DNA of 64,000 nucleotides, from contig NC_012914.1 of NCBI RefSeq assembly GCF_000023585.1, positions 1,312,501 through 1,376,500 on the forward strand. Reading direction: 5' to 3'. Each line of letters opens with the position of its first letter. The first letter of the stretch is position 1. The DNA is from Paenibacillus sp. JDR-2. GTDB lineage: Bacteria; Bacillota; Bacilli; Paenibacillales; Paenibacillaceae. A program made the translations under genes and the position numbers. The notes under the pieces were generated by a model. It saw only the letters and a list, made by a program, of their open reading frames with translations, did no database searches and was not told the origin of the DNA. Below, one piece after another: positions 19,079 through 27,140 of this stretch.

Positions 19079-19420
19079 CTAGAATGAACCACCGTGAAAA
19101 TGCTTGTGAGCCAAAATTTCATCAATAAGCTGACCCTCGACAGCGCGGTTGCGGTCTCTCACCCATTGGTGCAGGAGAAAAGCATCCACGATCCACCAGA
19201 CGGAAGTCACGATCGTACCGATTACGGAAATAGTTAGAATAAGCTGTGCAATCGCGGAGCCCTTGCGCCCGAGATAGAAGCGGTGACCGCCAAACATGCC
19301 GAGGAAATACCAGAGCACGTAAGCGACGATCATATTCTTGCCCCGATCCTTCACTTCTTGCTCCAGCAGAAGTAGTTCCCTGGCGTCGAGTTGGCTTTTT
19401 TGCGCGATGTTAAATGACAT
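19079..19420 (-). CDS. TM2-domain membrane protein (proximal copy)
   Basis: A 113-residue protein, start ATG 19420 with AAGGGGAG 6 bases upstream. It has the TM2 motif GGHRFYLGRKGSAIAQLIL. The N-terminal part is a short charged helix (LDARELLLLEQEVKDRGKN). First gene of a two-gene unit with another TM2 protein; the tail patterns (RDRNRAVEGQLIDEIL and EYNKEVERDLIEQII) are related, so the pair probably arose by duplication and could form a hetero-oligomer (inference). Confidence 0.85.
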   Translation of the reverse strand: MSFNIAQKSQLDARELLLLEQEVKDRGKNMIVAYVLWYFLGMFGGHRFYLGRKGSAIAQLILTISVIGTIVTSVWWIVDAFLLHQWVRDRNRAVEGQLIDEILAHKHFHGGSF

Positions 19421-19460
19421 GTATTGCTCCCCTTTATCTAAATTGTAGTCCACCAGCTAA

Positions 19461-19489
19461 AGTATAGGGGTTATGTAAAAATCATACAA
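19461..19489 (-). promoter_or_regulatory. Promoter of the TM2 gene pair
   Basis: On the minus strand, TTGTAT (19489-19484) and TATACT (19466-19461) are 17 bases apart, a good sigma-A promoter 41 bases upstream of the start codon. Confidence 0.65.
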
Positions 19490-19535
19490 CCCAAATTTAC
19501 GTAAAAATAATGGAAATCTTTATTGCCTTATCCGG

Positions 19536-19564
19536 TTGACGGAACAGCGCTTTCATGACATAAT
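19536..19564 (+). promoter_or_regulatory. Promoter of the LacI-controlled sugar operon
   Basis: TTGACG at 19536-19541 and CATAAT at 19559-19564 with 17-bp spacing. The -10 is overlapped by the palindromic operator, which fits repression. Confidence 0.8.
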
Positions 19565-19581
19565 GTACGCGTGTACATTAT
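19560..19581. promoter_or_regulatory. Palindromic operator, probable LacI-family site
   Basis: ATAATGTAC-GCGT-GTACATTAT: perfect 9-bp arms around GCGT, covering the -10 and the likely transcription start. LacI-family operators are typically such palindromes with a central CG. The adjacent LacI-type gene is the obvious binder (inference), giving autoregulation of the whole operon. Confidence 0.75.
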
Positions 19582-19637
19582 AGAAATGCAACAGCAAATG
19601 ACTTAAGTAATAAATGCAATAACAGGAGGCGCCGACT

Positions 19638-20642
19638 ATCAGCAGGAAAGAAGTAGCGAAGCTGGCCGGTGTATCGGAAGCAACGGTATCCCGGGTACTG
19701 AACAATGTAGGGCCTATTAAGGAAGAGACTCGAATCCGCGTGCTGGAGGCGGCCAAAGAGCTGGGATATGTGCCTAATTCGCTTGCCCAGCGTTTTGCCA
19801 GAAGGAAAAGCGGGAACGTTGGCGTCATTCTGCCGTTTGTGCCGAAGGTTCATCTGTTCTCGACCTATTATTTCGCGGAAATTTTAAGCGGGATCGGCGA
19901 GGCGGCGAAAGCCTGCAACTATGATCTGCTGCTAATATTCCGAGAGCAGGACAGTCCGCGTGATTATGCCAAGCTGTTCCGAACGCAGAAGGTGGATGCC
20001 TGTATCGTGCTGGGCGCTCAGAATGTTGCCGAGGAACGTGCAGCATTAGCCGAGCTTCAAGAAGAAGGTTATCCGTTCTGCCTTGTGAACCAGCGGTTTG
20101 ACGAGGAAGGATACCTGACCGTTGATGCGGATCATGAGTCGGGAAGCTATACGGCTGTTCAGCATCTTATTGCAAACGGCTTCAAGCAGATTGCCTTCCT
20201 AAACGGGCCAGATGCTTTCTCTAGCAGCGGGGACAGGCTTGCCGGCTATAAACGTGCGCTGGAGGAATCGGGAATTCGGCACGAGGAAAAGCGGATATTT
20301 ACCGGTAATTACAGCAGGAAGAGCGGGTATGAAGCGGCCTCGCGGCTAGTTGAGGGAATTAAGAGCAGGCAGATTGACGCTGTTTTTGCGGCTAATGACC
20401 GGATGGCGATTGGCTTGATGGACGGTCTTCGGGAGCACGGCATTGAAGCGGGCAAGGATATCGGCCTGATTGGTTACGATGACTCGGATAGTTCGAGAAT
20501 CGTAACGCCGAAGCTGTCGACGGTATCGGTCCCTTTTTACGAGATGGGACGGAGAGCGGCTATGAAGCTGCTGGCAGCGGAAACCGAAGAGCCGGGGAAT
20601 ACGATTCTTCCCGTTCAACTCATTAAGAGAGAAACAACCTAA
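19638..20642 (+). CDS. LacI-family transcriptional regulator, AUC start
   Basis: A 334-residue LacI/GalR regulator. The DNA-binding domain is complete only if translation starts at ATC 19638: residues 2-25 read SRKEVAKLAGVSEATVSRVLNN, the usual LacI N-terminus. AGGAGG lies exactly 8 bases upstream, and an in-frame TAA at 19620 excludes an earlier start. No ATG, GTG or TTG exists in frame before GTG 19740, which would delete the HTH. The rest is a periplasmic-binding-protein-like effector domain (VGVILP..., VFAANDRMAIGLMDGLREHGI). First gene of a sugar operon. Confidence 0.88.
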   Translation: MSRKEVAKLAGVSEATVSRVLNNVGPIKEETRIRVLEAAKELGYVPNSLAQRFARRKSGNVGVILPFVPKVHLFSTYYFAEILSGIGEAAKACNYDLLLIFREQDSPRDYAKLFRTQKVDACIVLGAQNVAEERAALAELQEEGYPFCLVNQRFDEEGYLTVDADHESGSYTAVQHLIANGFKQIAFLNGPDAFSSSGDRLAGYKRALEESGIRHEEKRIFTGNYSRKSGYEAASRLVEGIKSRQIDAVFAANDRMAIGLMDGLREHGIEAGKDIGLIGYDDSDSSRIVTPKLSTVSVPFYEMGRRAAMKLLAAETEEPGNTILPVQLIKRETT

Positions 20643-20672
20643 AATACGTATTCGAGAGGCGGTAGTTTAAGA

Positions 20673-21842
20673 ATGAGCAAACTTCGTGTCGGAATGGTTG
20701 GCTATAAATTTATGGGGAAGGCGCACAGCAACGCGTACCGCGCGCTGCCGATGTTTTTCCCGGAAACCGCGGTACTGCCTGAAATGTCGGCGATCTGCGG
20801 ACGTGATCCGGTGGGTCTCGAGAAGGCGCGGACGCAATTCGGCTGGCAGAGCAGCGAGACCGATTGGCGCAAGCTGGTCGCACGCGAGGATATTGATCTG
20901 ATCGACATTAATGCGCCAAGCGATGCTCATAAGGAGATTACGATTGCGGCCGCCGAAGCGGGCAAGCATCTGTTCTGCGAGAAGCCGCTTGCATTGACGC
21001 TTGAAGATGCTAACGAAATGCTCGCTGCTGCCGAGAAAGCAGGCGTGAAGCATATGGTTGGCTTTAACTACCGCTTTGCTCCGGCTGTTCAATTGGCGAA
21101 GAAGCTGATCTCGGAAGGCCGTATCGGTAAAATCCATCACTTCCGCGCCGTCTTCCTGCAGGACTGGATTCTTGATCCGGAATTCCCGCTGGTATGGCGA
21201 CTGAAGAAGGAAATTGCCGGTTCCGGTTCGCATGGCGACCTTGGCGCTCATTTGATCGATATGGCCCGTTTCCTCGTTGGCGAGTTCCAGGAAGTCATCG
21301 GGATGGAAGAGACTTTCGTCAAGGAACGTCCGGTGTCCGAATCGATGACGGGTCTTAGCGCAACAAAAAGCGGTGCGGACGCGCCGCGCGGTGAAGTAAC
21401 GGTTGATGATGCAACGCTGTTCCTGACAAGGTTCGAGAATGGTGCGCTTGGCAGCTTTGAGGCGACGCGCTTTGCGGCAGGCCACCGTTGCACGAATGCG
21501 TTCGAGATTAACGGCAGCAAAGGCAGCATCAAGTTCGACTTCGAACGGATGAACGAGCTGGAGGTATACTTCACGGAGGATGCCGACGATGTGCAAGGCT
21601 TCCGCCGCGTACTCGCAACCGATGCTTCCCATGCTTACATGGATGCTTGGTGGCCGGCCGGTCACACAATCGGATACGAGCATACTTTCACTCATGAGGT
21701 GCATGAGCTGATGACGGCAATCGCGGAAGACCGTCAGCCGGTGCCTAACTTCCATGACGGCGTGAGATGCCAAGAGGTGCTTGTTGCGGTGGAACGTTCG
21801 ATTGCGGAACGCCGTTGGGTTGCTTTGAAAGAGTTCCAATAA
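20673..21842 (+). CDS. GFO/IDH/MocA oxidoreductase
   Basis: A 389-residue NAD(P)-dependent sugar/cyclitol dehydrogenase. The N-terminal Rossmann fold begins LRVGMVGYKFMGKAHSNAYRA and carries the signature EKPLALT at about residue 107; the C-terminal GFO domain includes GSGSHGDLGAHLIDMARFLVGE with the likely catalytic His. The usual GxGxxG is GYKFMG here, as in several subfamilies. The substrate is unknown. Second gene of the LacI operon; RBS GAGAGGCGG. Confidence 0.9.
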   Translation: MSKLRVGMVGYKFMGKAHSNAYRALPMFFPETAVLPEMSAICGRDPVGLEKARTQFGWQSSETDWRKLVAREDIDLIDINAPSDAHKEITIAAAEAGKHLFCEKPLALTLEDANEMLAAAEKAGVKHMVGFNYRFAPAVQLAKKLISEGRIGKIHHFRAVFLQDWILDPEFPLVWRLKKEIAGSGSHGDLGAHLIDMARFLVGEFQEVIGMEETFVKERPVSESMTGLSATKSGADAPRGEVTVDDATLFLTRFENGALGSFEATRFAAGHRCTNAFEINGSKGSIKFDFERMNELEVYFTEDADDVQGFRRVLATDASHAYMDAWWPAGHTIGYEHTFTHEVHELMTAIAEDRQPVPNFHDGVRCQEVLVAVERSIAERRWVALKEFQ

Positions 21843-21872
21843 TTCTGCGGGCAGAGGAGACTAACGAAGACG

Positions 21873-22574
21873 ATGAGAAAAGCACTGATCGTATGGGGCG
21901 GCTGGGACGGTCATCAGCCGAAGGAAGTTGCGGGTATTTTTCAAGACGTGCTGGCGAAGGAAGGCTTCGAGGTAGAAGTATCGGATACGTTGGACGCGTT
22001 TGCGGACGGGGAAAAGCTGAAGGGCCTTGATCTGATCGTTCCGATCTGGACGATGGATAAGATTAAGCCGGAGTATGTGCAAAACGTATCGGAAGCCGTT
22101 CAAAGCGGCGTTGGCCTTGCCGGCTGTCATGGCGGCATGTGCGATGCTTTCCGGGAAAACGTAGACTGGCAGTTCATGACCGGAGGCCAATGGGTAGCGC
22201 ATCCGGGCAATGACGGTACGGATTATGTCGTAAATATCAAGCATAGCTCCAGCCCTCTGACGGAAGGCATCGAAGACTTTGAAGTCAGCTCGGAGCAGTA
22301 TTACCTGCATGTCGATCCGGCAGTTGAAGTGCTCGCAACAACCCGGTTCCCGGTGACTGAAGGGCCTCACTCCCTGAACAAGGCGGTTGATATGCCGGTA
22401 GCCTGGACGAAGCGTTGGGGCGTTGGACGCGTTTATTATAACTCGCTTGGCCACCAAGCCAACATTATCGATATTCCCGTTGTCAAAGAAATGATGCGCC
22501 GGGGCTTCAACTGGTGTGCGGAAGGCAAAACGGCAGCGGTAAACGGAGGGACTCACGCTCATGCAAAAGCTTAA
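21873..22574 (+). CDS. ThuA-like protein
   Basis: A 233-residue ThuA-like protein (PF06283, class I glutamine amidotransferase-like fold). Features are an N-terminal KALIVWGGWDGHQPKEVAGIF, GLAGCHGGMCDAF around residue 80-95 and a C-terminal GRVYYNSLGHQ. ThuA is linked to 3-keto-trehalose-type sugar use in rhizobia and commonly sits with GFO dehydrogenases. Its 3' end overlaps the next gene by 14 bases, so the two are probably translationally coupled. Confidence 0.87.
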   Translation: MRKALIVWGGWDGHQPKEVAGIFQDVLAKEGFEVEVSDTLDAFADGEKLKGLDLIVPIWTMDKIKPEYVQNVSEAVQSGVGLAGCHGGMCDAFRENVDWQFMTGGQWVAHPGNDGTDYVVNIKHSSSPLTEGIEDFEVSSEQYYLHVDPAVEVLATTRFPVTEGPHSLNKAVDMPVAWTKRWGVGRVYYNSLGHQANIIDIPVVKEMMRRGFNWCAEGKTAAVNGGTHAHAKA

Positions 22575-23661
22575 GGTTGGCGTTATCGGAACTGGCAATA
22601 TCAGCAGCGCGTATTTGAACAACGGAACGAAATTCGATTCGATGGAAATTGTCGCTTGCGCGGATTTGGATGTAGACCGCGCGAAGGCGAAAGCCGAGGA
22701 ATTCGGCATCCGCGGCTGCTCGGTGGAAGAACTGCTCGCCGATCCGGAAATCGGTATGGTCATCAACCTGACGATTCCGCAGGCGCATGCGGCGGTATGC
22801 CTGCAGGCGCTTGAAGCCGGCAAGCATGTATACGTAGAGAAGCCATTCACGGTTACCCGCGAAGAAGCGCAAGCCGTGCTAGAGCTTGCGGCACGCAAAG
22901 GGCTGCTTGTGGGCAGCGCGCCGGATACGTTCCTTGGCGCCGGTATTCAAACGAGCATCAAGCTGATCGAAGACGGCTGGATCGGTACGCCAATCGGCGC
23001 AACGGCGTTTATGATGTCGGGCGGACACGAGATGTGGCATCCGGCTCCTGAGTTTTATTATCAGAAGGGCGGCGGCCCGATGTTCGATATGGGGCCATAC
23101 TATCTGACGGCTATGGTAGCCATGCTTGGACCAATCAGCCGCGTAACCGGCATGGCTCGCGCTTCCTTCCCTGAACGGACGATTACCAGCCAGCCGAAGT
23201 TCGGGCAAAAGATTCAGGTTGAGGTTCCAACGCATGTCGCGGGCATTATCGAATTTGCATCCGGTCCGATTGGCACGATTCTGCAAACCTTTGACGTAAG
23301 AGGCGGGTCCACTTTGCCTCGCATCGAAGTGTACGGCTCGGCGGGCACTTTGCTTGTTCCGGATCCCAATACGTTTGGCGGTCCTATCCAGTTCAAACGC
23401 GCGGGCTCGCATGAGTGGTCGGAGATTCCGCTCGTGTATCCGAACACGGATAACGTACGCGGCCTAGGCGCTGCCGATCTTGCGAAAGCGGCGCTTACCG
23501 GACGCAAAGCGCGTCCAAGCGGCGAGCTTGCTTATCACGTGCTGGAAGCGATGCATGGCTTCTTCGATGCGGCCGAGCAAGGCGCGCATTATACCATGAA
23601 GAGCAGCTGCGAGAAGCCGGCGCCGTTTACGCTTGGTCTTCAACCGAACAGCTTGGACTAA
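22561..23661 (+). CDS. GFO/IDH/MocA oxidoreductase, second copy
   Basis: A 366-residue dehydrogenase with Rossmann motif GVIGTGNISSAYLNN, EKPFTVT at about residue 94 and GGGPMFDMGPYYLTAMVAMLGP in the GFO fold. It is only distantly related to the first dehydrogenase of the operon. Two dehydrogenases plus ThuA suggest a 3-keto-sugar route in which one oxidises and the other reduces or processes the intermediate (inference). RBS GGAGGG inside the thuA-like gene. Last gene of the operon. Confidence 0.9.
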   Translation: MQKLKVGVIGTGNISSAYLNNGTKFDSMEIVACADLDVDRAKAKAEEFGIRGCSVEELLADPEIGMVINLTIPQAHAAVCLQALEAGKHVYVEKPFTVTREEAQAVLELAARKGLLVGSAPDTFLGAGIQTSIKLIEDGWIGTPIGATAFMMSGGHEMWHPAPEFYYQKGGGPMFDMGPYYLTAMVAMLGPISRVTGMARASFPERTITSQPKFGQKIQVEVPTHVAGIIEFASGPIGTILQTFDVRGGSTLPRIEVYGSAGTLLVPDPNTFGGPIQFKRAGSHEWSEIPLVYPNTDNVRGLGAADLAKAALTGRKARPSGELAYHVLEAMHGFFDAAEQGAHYTMKSSCEKPAPFTLGLQPNSLD

Positions 23662-23686
23662 TTTTTTAAATATAAGCCATTCTAGG

Positions 23687-23713
23687 TCGGCGGGTATCCC
23701 GCCGGCTTTTTTT
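23687..23713 (+). terminator. Terminator of the LacI sugar operon
   Basis: CGGCGGG-TAT-CCCGCCG stem followed by seven T after GGC. Confidence 0.92.
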
Positions 23714-23786
23714 CGATTAAACCCTCTTATGGCCGGAGTTAAATTATGGTATCTTTTGGGTAGAAGCCTGAAAGGGGTTATGCCTG

Positions 23787-24986
23787 ATGACTGCTCAAAC
23801 GCAGAACCGCGTGCTCATCCGTAATGGGATTGTTGTGCTTGAAGACCAGCTTGTCGCTGCAACGATCGCCGTCAAGGACGGTATCATTGACGCGCTTCTG
23901 ACTGATGAAGAGGCTATTCGGCAGTATGAGCATAGCTGCGGAGATGAGGCTATGAATCGGATTGATGCAGCAGGGCGATATATTCTCCCCGGATTAATTG
24001 ATATTCATAACGACGCGATAGAGAAAGAAGTGCAGCCAAGGCCCAACACTTTATTTCCGCTCGCGATGTCGTTCCTGGAATTCGAACGCAAAATGCCGCT
24101 TCATGGCATTACAACGATGTACCATTCTTTGTCGCTTGGCGTAGGCTTAAGCTTGCGAGGAGATCATCTGTTGACGGGGATGGTTGAATGTATTGACCAG
24201 TACCGGAGGGAGCGCTCGGTTATCCGCAACCGGATCCATTTGCGTTATGAGGTTTCTTACCTAGCGGGCTATTCAATCGTTGAACAGTATATTAAAGATC
24301 GGAAGATAGACTATTTGTCCTTTATGGATCATTCCCCGGGTCAAGGTCAGTACAGGGCGCCGGGATCTTTTGAACGGTATGTCATGAAAAATCAAGGGGT
24401 TGGCATCGAGGAAGTACAGGTTATCGTTGAAGAGCTGCTTATGCGCAGAAACCAGATCGATTGGGAGAATCTTCGCGAGCTCAGCCGTTTGGCTGGACAG
24501 CAAGGCATCAGGCTTGCTTCCCACGATGATGATTCGGTGGAGCAAGTAGAGCGTTCGAGGGGCTTTGGCGTTTCGGTAACGGAATTTCCGATTAACATGG
24601 AAACCGCCCAATATGCCGCCAGATCAGGTTTATTCGTATGCGTGGGAGCTCCTAATCTCGTGAGAGGAGGATCCCATGATCATAACCTGCGAGCATTGGA
24701 TGTTATTAAGGAAGGCGAAGCAACCATTATTTGCTCCGATTATCATCCGTCCTCGTTATTAAAGGCTATTTTTATGCTTGCAGAGCAGGAAGTGCTGGAT
24801 TTGCCGGCGGCTGTTCGTTTGGGGACTCTTTACCCGGCGCAGGCGCTTGGCATTGCCGATCAATACGGGGCGATCGCGCCGGGTAAAGCTGCAGATTTAA
24901 TCCTTGTTGATCAATACCAGGGCCATCCTTGGGTTACGCATACCATTGTTGGCGGCAAAACCGTCTATACTGCGGATGTGCGTTAG
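23787..24986 (+). CDS. phnM: PhnM-type phosphonate metabolism amidohydrolase
   Basis: A 399-residue amidohydrolase of the PhnM group (alpha-D-ribose 1-methylphosphonate 5-triphosphate diphosphatase). Diagnostic is YILPGLIDIHNDAIEKEVQPRP; later motifs are SHDDDS and ICSDYHPSSLL. In the C-P lyase pathway PhnM removes pyrophosphate from the ribose-phosphonate intermediate. None of the other phn genes is present here, so this copy stands alone. GAAAGGGG RBS. Its TAG stop overlaps the stop of the convergent sspI. Confidence 0.88.
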   Translation: MTAQTQNRVLIRNGIVVLEDQLVAATIAVKDGIIDALLTDEEAIRQYEHSCGDEAMNRIDAAGRYILPGLIDIHNDAIEKEVQPRPNTLFPLAMSFLEFERKMPLHGITTMYHSLSLGVGLSLRGDHLLTGMVECIDQYRRERSVIRNRIHLRYEVSYLAGYSIVEQYIKDRKIDYLSFMDHSPGQGQYRAPGSFERYVMKNQGVGIEEVQVIVEELLMRRNQIDWENLRELSRLAGQQGIRLASHDDDSVEQVERSRGFGVSVTEFPINMETAQYAARSGLFVCVGAPNLVRGGSHDHNLRALDVIKEGEATIICSDYHPSSLLKAIFMLAEQEVLDLPAAVRLGTLYPAQALGIADQYGAIAPGKAADLILVDQYQGHPWVTHTIVGGKTVYTADVR

Positions 24987-25210
24987 GTCGCAGCCGGCTT
25001 CAGTTGCTGAAGCTTCGCATGCAGGGCATCAACAAGCTTTGACTGCTCCTCGGCGGATATCTCTTTCCAGATCAGCTCAAATAATACGCCAAGTCCGGGG
25101 AGCGTTTTTTCCTCATTGCCGACGGAGTCCTCGATAACGTCCTTCATTTGTTCTTTTGTGTTGTTTCTGACGTTGTTGATAATGGCTTGACGCAAATCCA
25201 GATTAATCAA
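24983..25210 (-). CDS. sspI: Small acid-soluble spore protein I
   Basis: A 75-residue SspI homologue: INLDLRQAIINNV near the start and LPGLGVLFELIWKEISAEEQ in the middle match the family. It is a minor spore-core protein, expressed in the forespore. Start TTG 25210 is chosen: GGAGGG lies 7 bases upstream and the resulting N-terminus aligns with B. subtilis SspI. The two genes are convergent, and their stop codons overlap (TTA/TAG, 24983-24986), leaving no room for a terminator. Confidence 0.92.
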   Translation of the reverse strand: MINLDLRQAIINNVRNNTKEQMKDVIEDSVGNEEKTLPGLGVLFELIWKEISAEEQSKLVDALHAKLQQLKPAAT

Positions 25211-25292
25211 TCGGATTCCCTCCAAGTCTTCATGAAATCGTGCTTCATTACTGTTTCCGAATCAGGCGATTTTCATCCGGGCGCGGTGGATA

Positions 25293-25301
25293 TGCTATAA
25301 T
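25293..25301 (+). promoter_or_regulatory. Extended -10 promoter of the RCK gene
   Basis: TGCTATAAT, an extended -10 (TGnTATAAT) without a good -35, 65 bases upstream of the ktrA-like start. Confidence 0.55.
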
Positions 25302-25365
25302 AATCAGGATTAGGCAACGTCGTAAACGCATCTTGCAGGCTTTGAAGGGAGTAGGATGAAACGAA

Positions 25366-26031
25366 ATGGCCAAGAAACAATTTGCAGTTATCGGAATGGG
25401 GCGGTTTGGCTCCAGTATCGCCAGTTCACTAACGGAAATGGGCTTTGAGGTGCTGGCCATAGATTCGAGCGAAGACCGTATTCAGGACGCCATTAATAAA
25501 GTTACCCATGCCGTATCGGCGGACTCAACGGATGAAGAAGCGCTTCGTTCGCTTGGCATCCGCAACTTCGATGTTGTCGTAGTGGCCATTGGGGAAGATA
25601 TTCAGGCAAGTATTCTCACTACGCTAATCCTGAAGGATCTTGGCGTCAAAATGATTGTCGTCAAAGCGCAAAACGAACTGCACGGCAAAGTATTAACCAA
25701 GATCGGTGCGGATAAAGTGGTCTATCCGGAGCGGGATATGGGCATGCGCGTCGCTCATCATTTAATTTCCCCTAATATTCTGGAGTATATCGAGATCTCG
25801 GAGGATCATAGTATCATTGATCTGAAGGCGCCGGAAGCGATGATCGGGAAGAGCCTCAAGCAGCTGGATATCCGGGCGAAATTCAAATGCAATGTAATGG
25901 CGATCAAGACGAACGGACAAATGAACATCGCCCCTTATGCCGATGATCTGATCCGTCCGGAGGATGTCCTTGTTATCGTTGGAAGAAACGCGGATTTATC
26001 CAATTTGGAAATAGCTTATTCGGAAGGCTGA
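25366..26031 (+). CDS. ktrA: KtrA/KtrC-type potassium channel RCK subunit
   Basis: A 221-residue protein with an N-terminal RCK_N domain (KQFAVIGMGRFGSSIASSL, then the acidic IDSSEDR strand for nucleotide ribose binding) and a C-terminal RCK_C domain (about residues 140-221). KtrA/KtrC form octameric ATP/ADP- and c-di-AMP-controlled rings on the KtrB/KtrD potassium channel. No channel gene is adjacent, as is usual for ktrC. It could be either paralogue. Confidence 0.88.
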   Translation: MAKKQFAVIGMGRFGSSIASSLTEMGFEVLAIDSSEDRIQDAINKVTHAVSADSTDEEALRSLGIRNFDVVVVAIGEDIQASILTTLILKDLGVKMIVVKAQNELHGKVLTKIGADKVVYPERDMGMRVAHHLISPNILEYIEISEDHSIIDLKAPEAMIGKSLKQLDIRAKFKCNVMAIKTNGQMNIAPYADDLIRPEDVLVIVGRNADLSNLEIAYSEG

Positions 26032-26039
26032 TCGGAATT

Positions 26040-26834
26040 ATGAATCATTTACTATTAACCTCTATTCAAAATGAACGGGTGAAGCAGTGGGCTTCCTTGC
26101 TGGATAAAAAATACCGGGACCGGACAGGCCTTTTTATTATTGAAGGCGTCCATCTTGTGCAAGAAGCATTCAAGTCCTCCGCAGCCGTGCAATGCGTCGT
26201 GTATAATTCGGAGCGCGGCATCCCGCATGAGCTTGAGCAGCTTGCCCGGGAGGGCGGGGCGGAATGGGTGCAGGCAACAACGCAAGTGATGGCGAAATGC
26301 ACGGGAACCGATACGCCGCCGCCGGTGTTCGCCGTGCTGGAGAAGCTGAAGCGCGACGATACCGCTTTGTTCCGGAATAACAGCCTGGTAGTTGTCCTGG
26401 ACGGGGTGCGCGATCCGGGCAACGTCGGCACGATTATCCGCAGTGCGGATGCGGTTGGCGCGGATGCGGTTGTGCTGGGCAAAGGCAGCGTAGATCTGTA
26501 TAATCCGAAGACGGTGCGTTCCACGATGGGCTCGTTATTCCATCTGCCGATTATCGAGGCGGATCTCGCGGAACTGCTGCCCGAGGCGCAAAGCAAAGGA
26601 ATCAAGCTTGTCGGGACAAGCCTGCAGGCGACGCACACCTGCTATACATATGACTGGACGGCCGGCACTTGGCTACTGATGGGCAATGAATCGGAAGGAT
26701 TGTCCGATGCGGTACGGCTGGCGGTTGACGAATCGGTTATTATTCCGATGCAGGGCGAAGCGGAGTCGCTGAATGTCGCGATGGCCGCAACGGTGCTTTT
26801 GTATGAGGCTGTGAGGCAGCGGAAATATAGCTGA
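26040..26834 (+). CDS. TrmH/SpoU-family RNA methyltransferase
   Basis: A 264-residue SPOUT methyltransferase (YsgA-like). An N-terminal substrate-binding domain (RVKQWASLLDKKYRDRTGLFIIEGVHLVQEA) precedes the knotted SpoU domain with motif 1 LDGVRDPGNVGTIIRSADAVGADAV, motif 2 LLMGNESEGLSD and motif 3 IPMQGEAESLNVAMAATVLLYE. It likely 2'-O-methylates rRNA or tRNA; the target is unknown. Starts 8 bases after the RCK gene, so co-transcribed. The pheST genes that often follow in Firmicutes are absent. Confidence 0.93.
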   Translation: MNHLLLTSIQNERVKQWASLLDKKYRDRTGLFIIEGVHLVQEAFKSSAAVQCVVYNSERGIPHELEQLAREGGAEWVQATTQVMAKCTGTDTPPPVFAVLEKLKRDDTALFRNNSLVVVLDGVRDPGNVGTIIRSADAVGADAVVLGKGSVDLYNPKTVRSTMGSLFHLPIIEADLAELLPEAQSKGIKLVGTSLQATHTCYTYDWTAGTWLLMGNESEGLSDAVRLAVDESVIIPMQGEAESLNVAMAATVLLYEAVRQRKYS

Positions 26835-26870
26835 TAGGTTTGGGAATGAAACGAAATAGCAGTCTTAAAA

Positions 26871-26926
26871 ATGACTGGAGCTTGGTTGGCGATTATTCCA
26901 ACCATGTCTTCAGTCTTTTCTTTTTT
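26871..26926 (+). terminator. Terminator after the RNA methyltransferase
   Basis: GACTG...CAGTC with an inner GGTTGG/CCAACC stem, followed by a T-rich tract (TTTTCTTTTTT). Confidence 0.75.
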
Positions 26927-27140
26927 ATAAACTTTTCAATCTACCTTCGATCTTTATATTCTAAAACGATTACCAAAAACAATTTAAGATAGTACATTTT
27001 GTAAGATTTCCGCCAAAGGTAGAATGAGGGCAATAGCCAAAAATGACTACGGCAGGGAGGGAATAAATGAAAGCGGTTTATTTGGCCGATAGGACTTAGC
27101 TTGGGGCTGTTTATTGATATGATTCCGGGGAGGATTGTAA
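26927..27140 (+). promoter_or_regulatory. Upstream region of the GH43 gene with cre-like site
   Basis: AT-rich leader with no open frame. ATGAAAGCGGTTTAT at 27067-27081 fits the 15-base cre consensus WTGNAANCGNWNNCW at all but one position. CTAAAACGATTACC at 26961-26974 is a poorer match. No clear -35/-10 pair is visible. CcpA control is inference, supported by the better site upstream of the sister gene. Confidence 0.45.
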
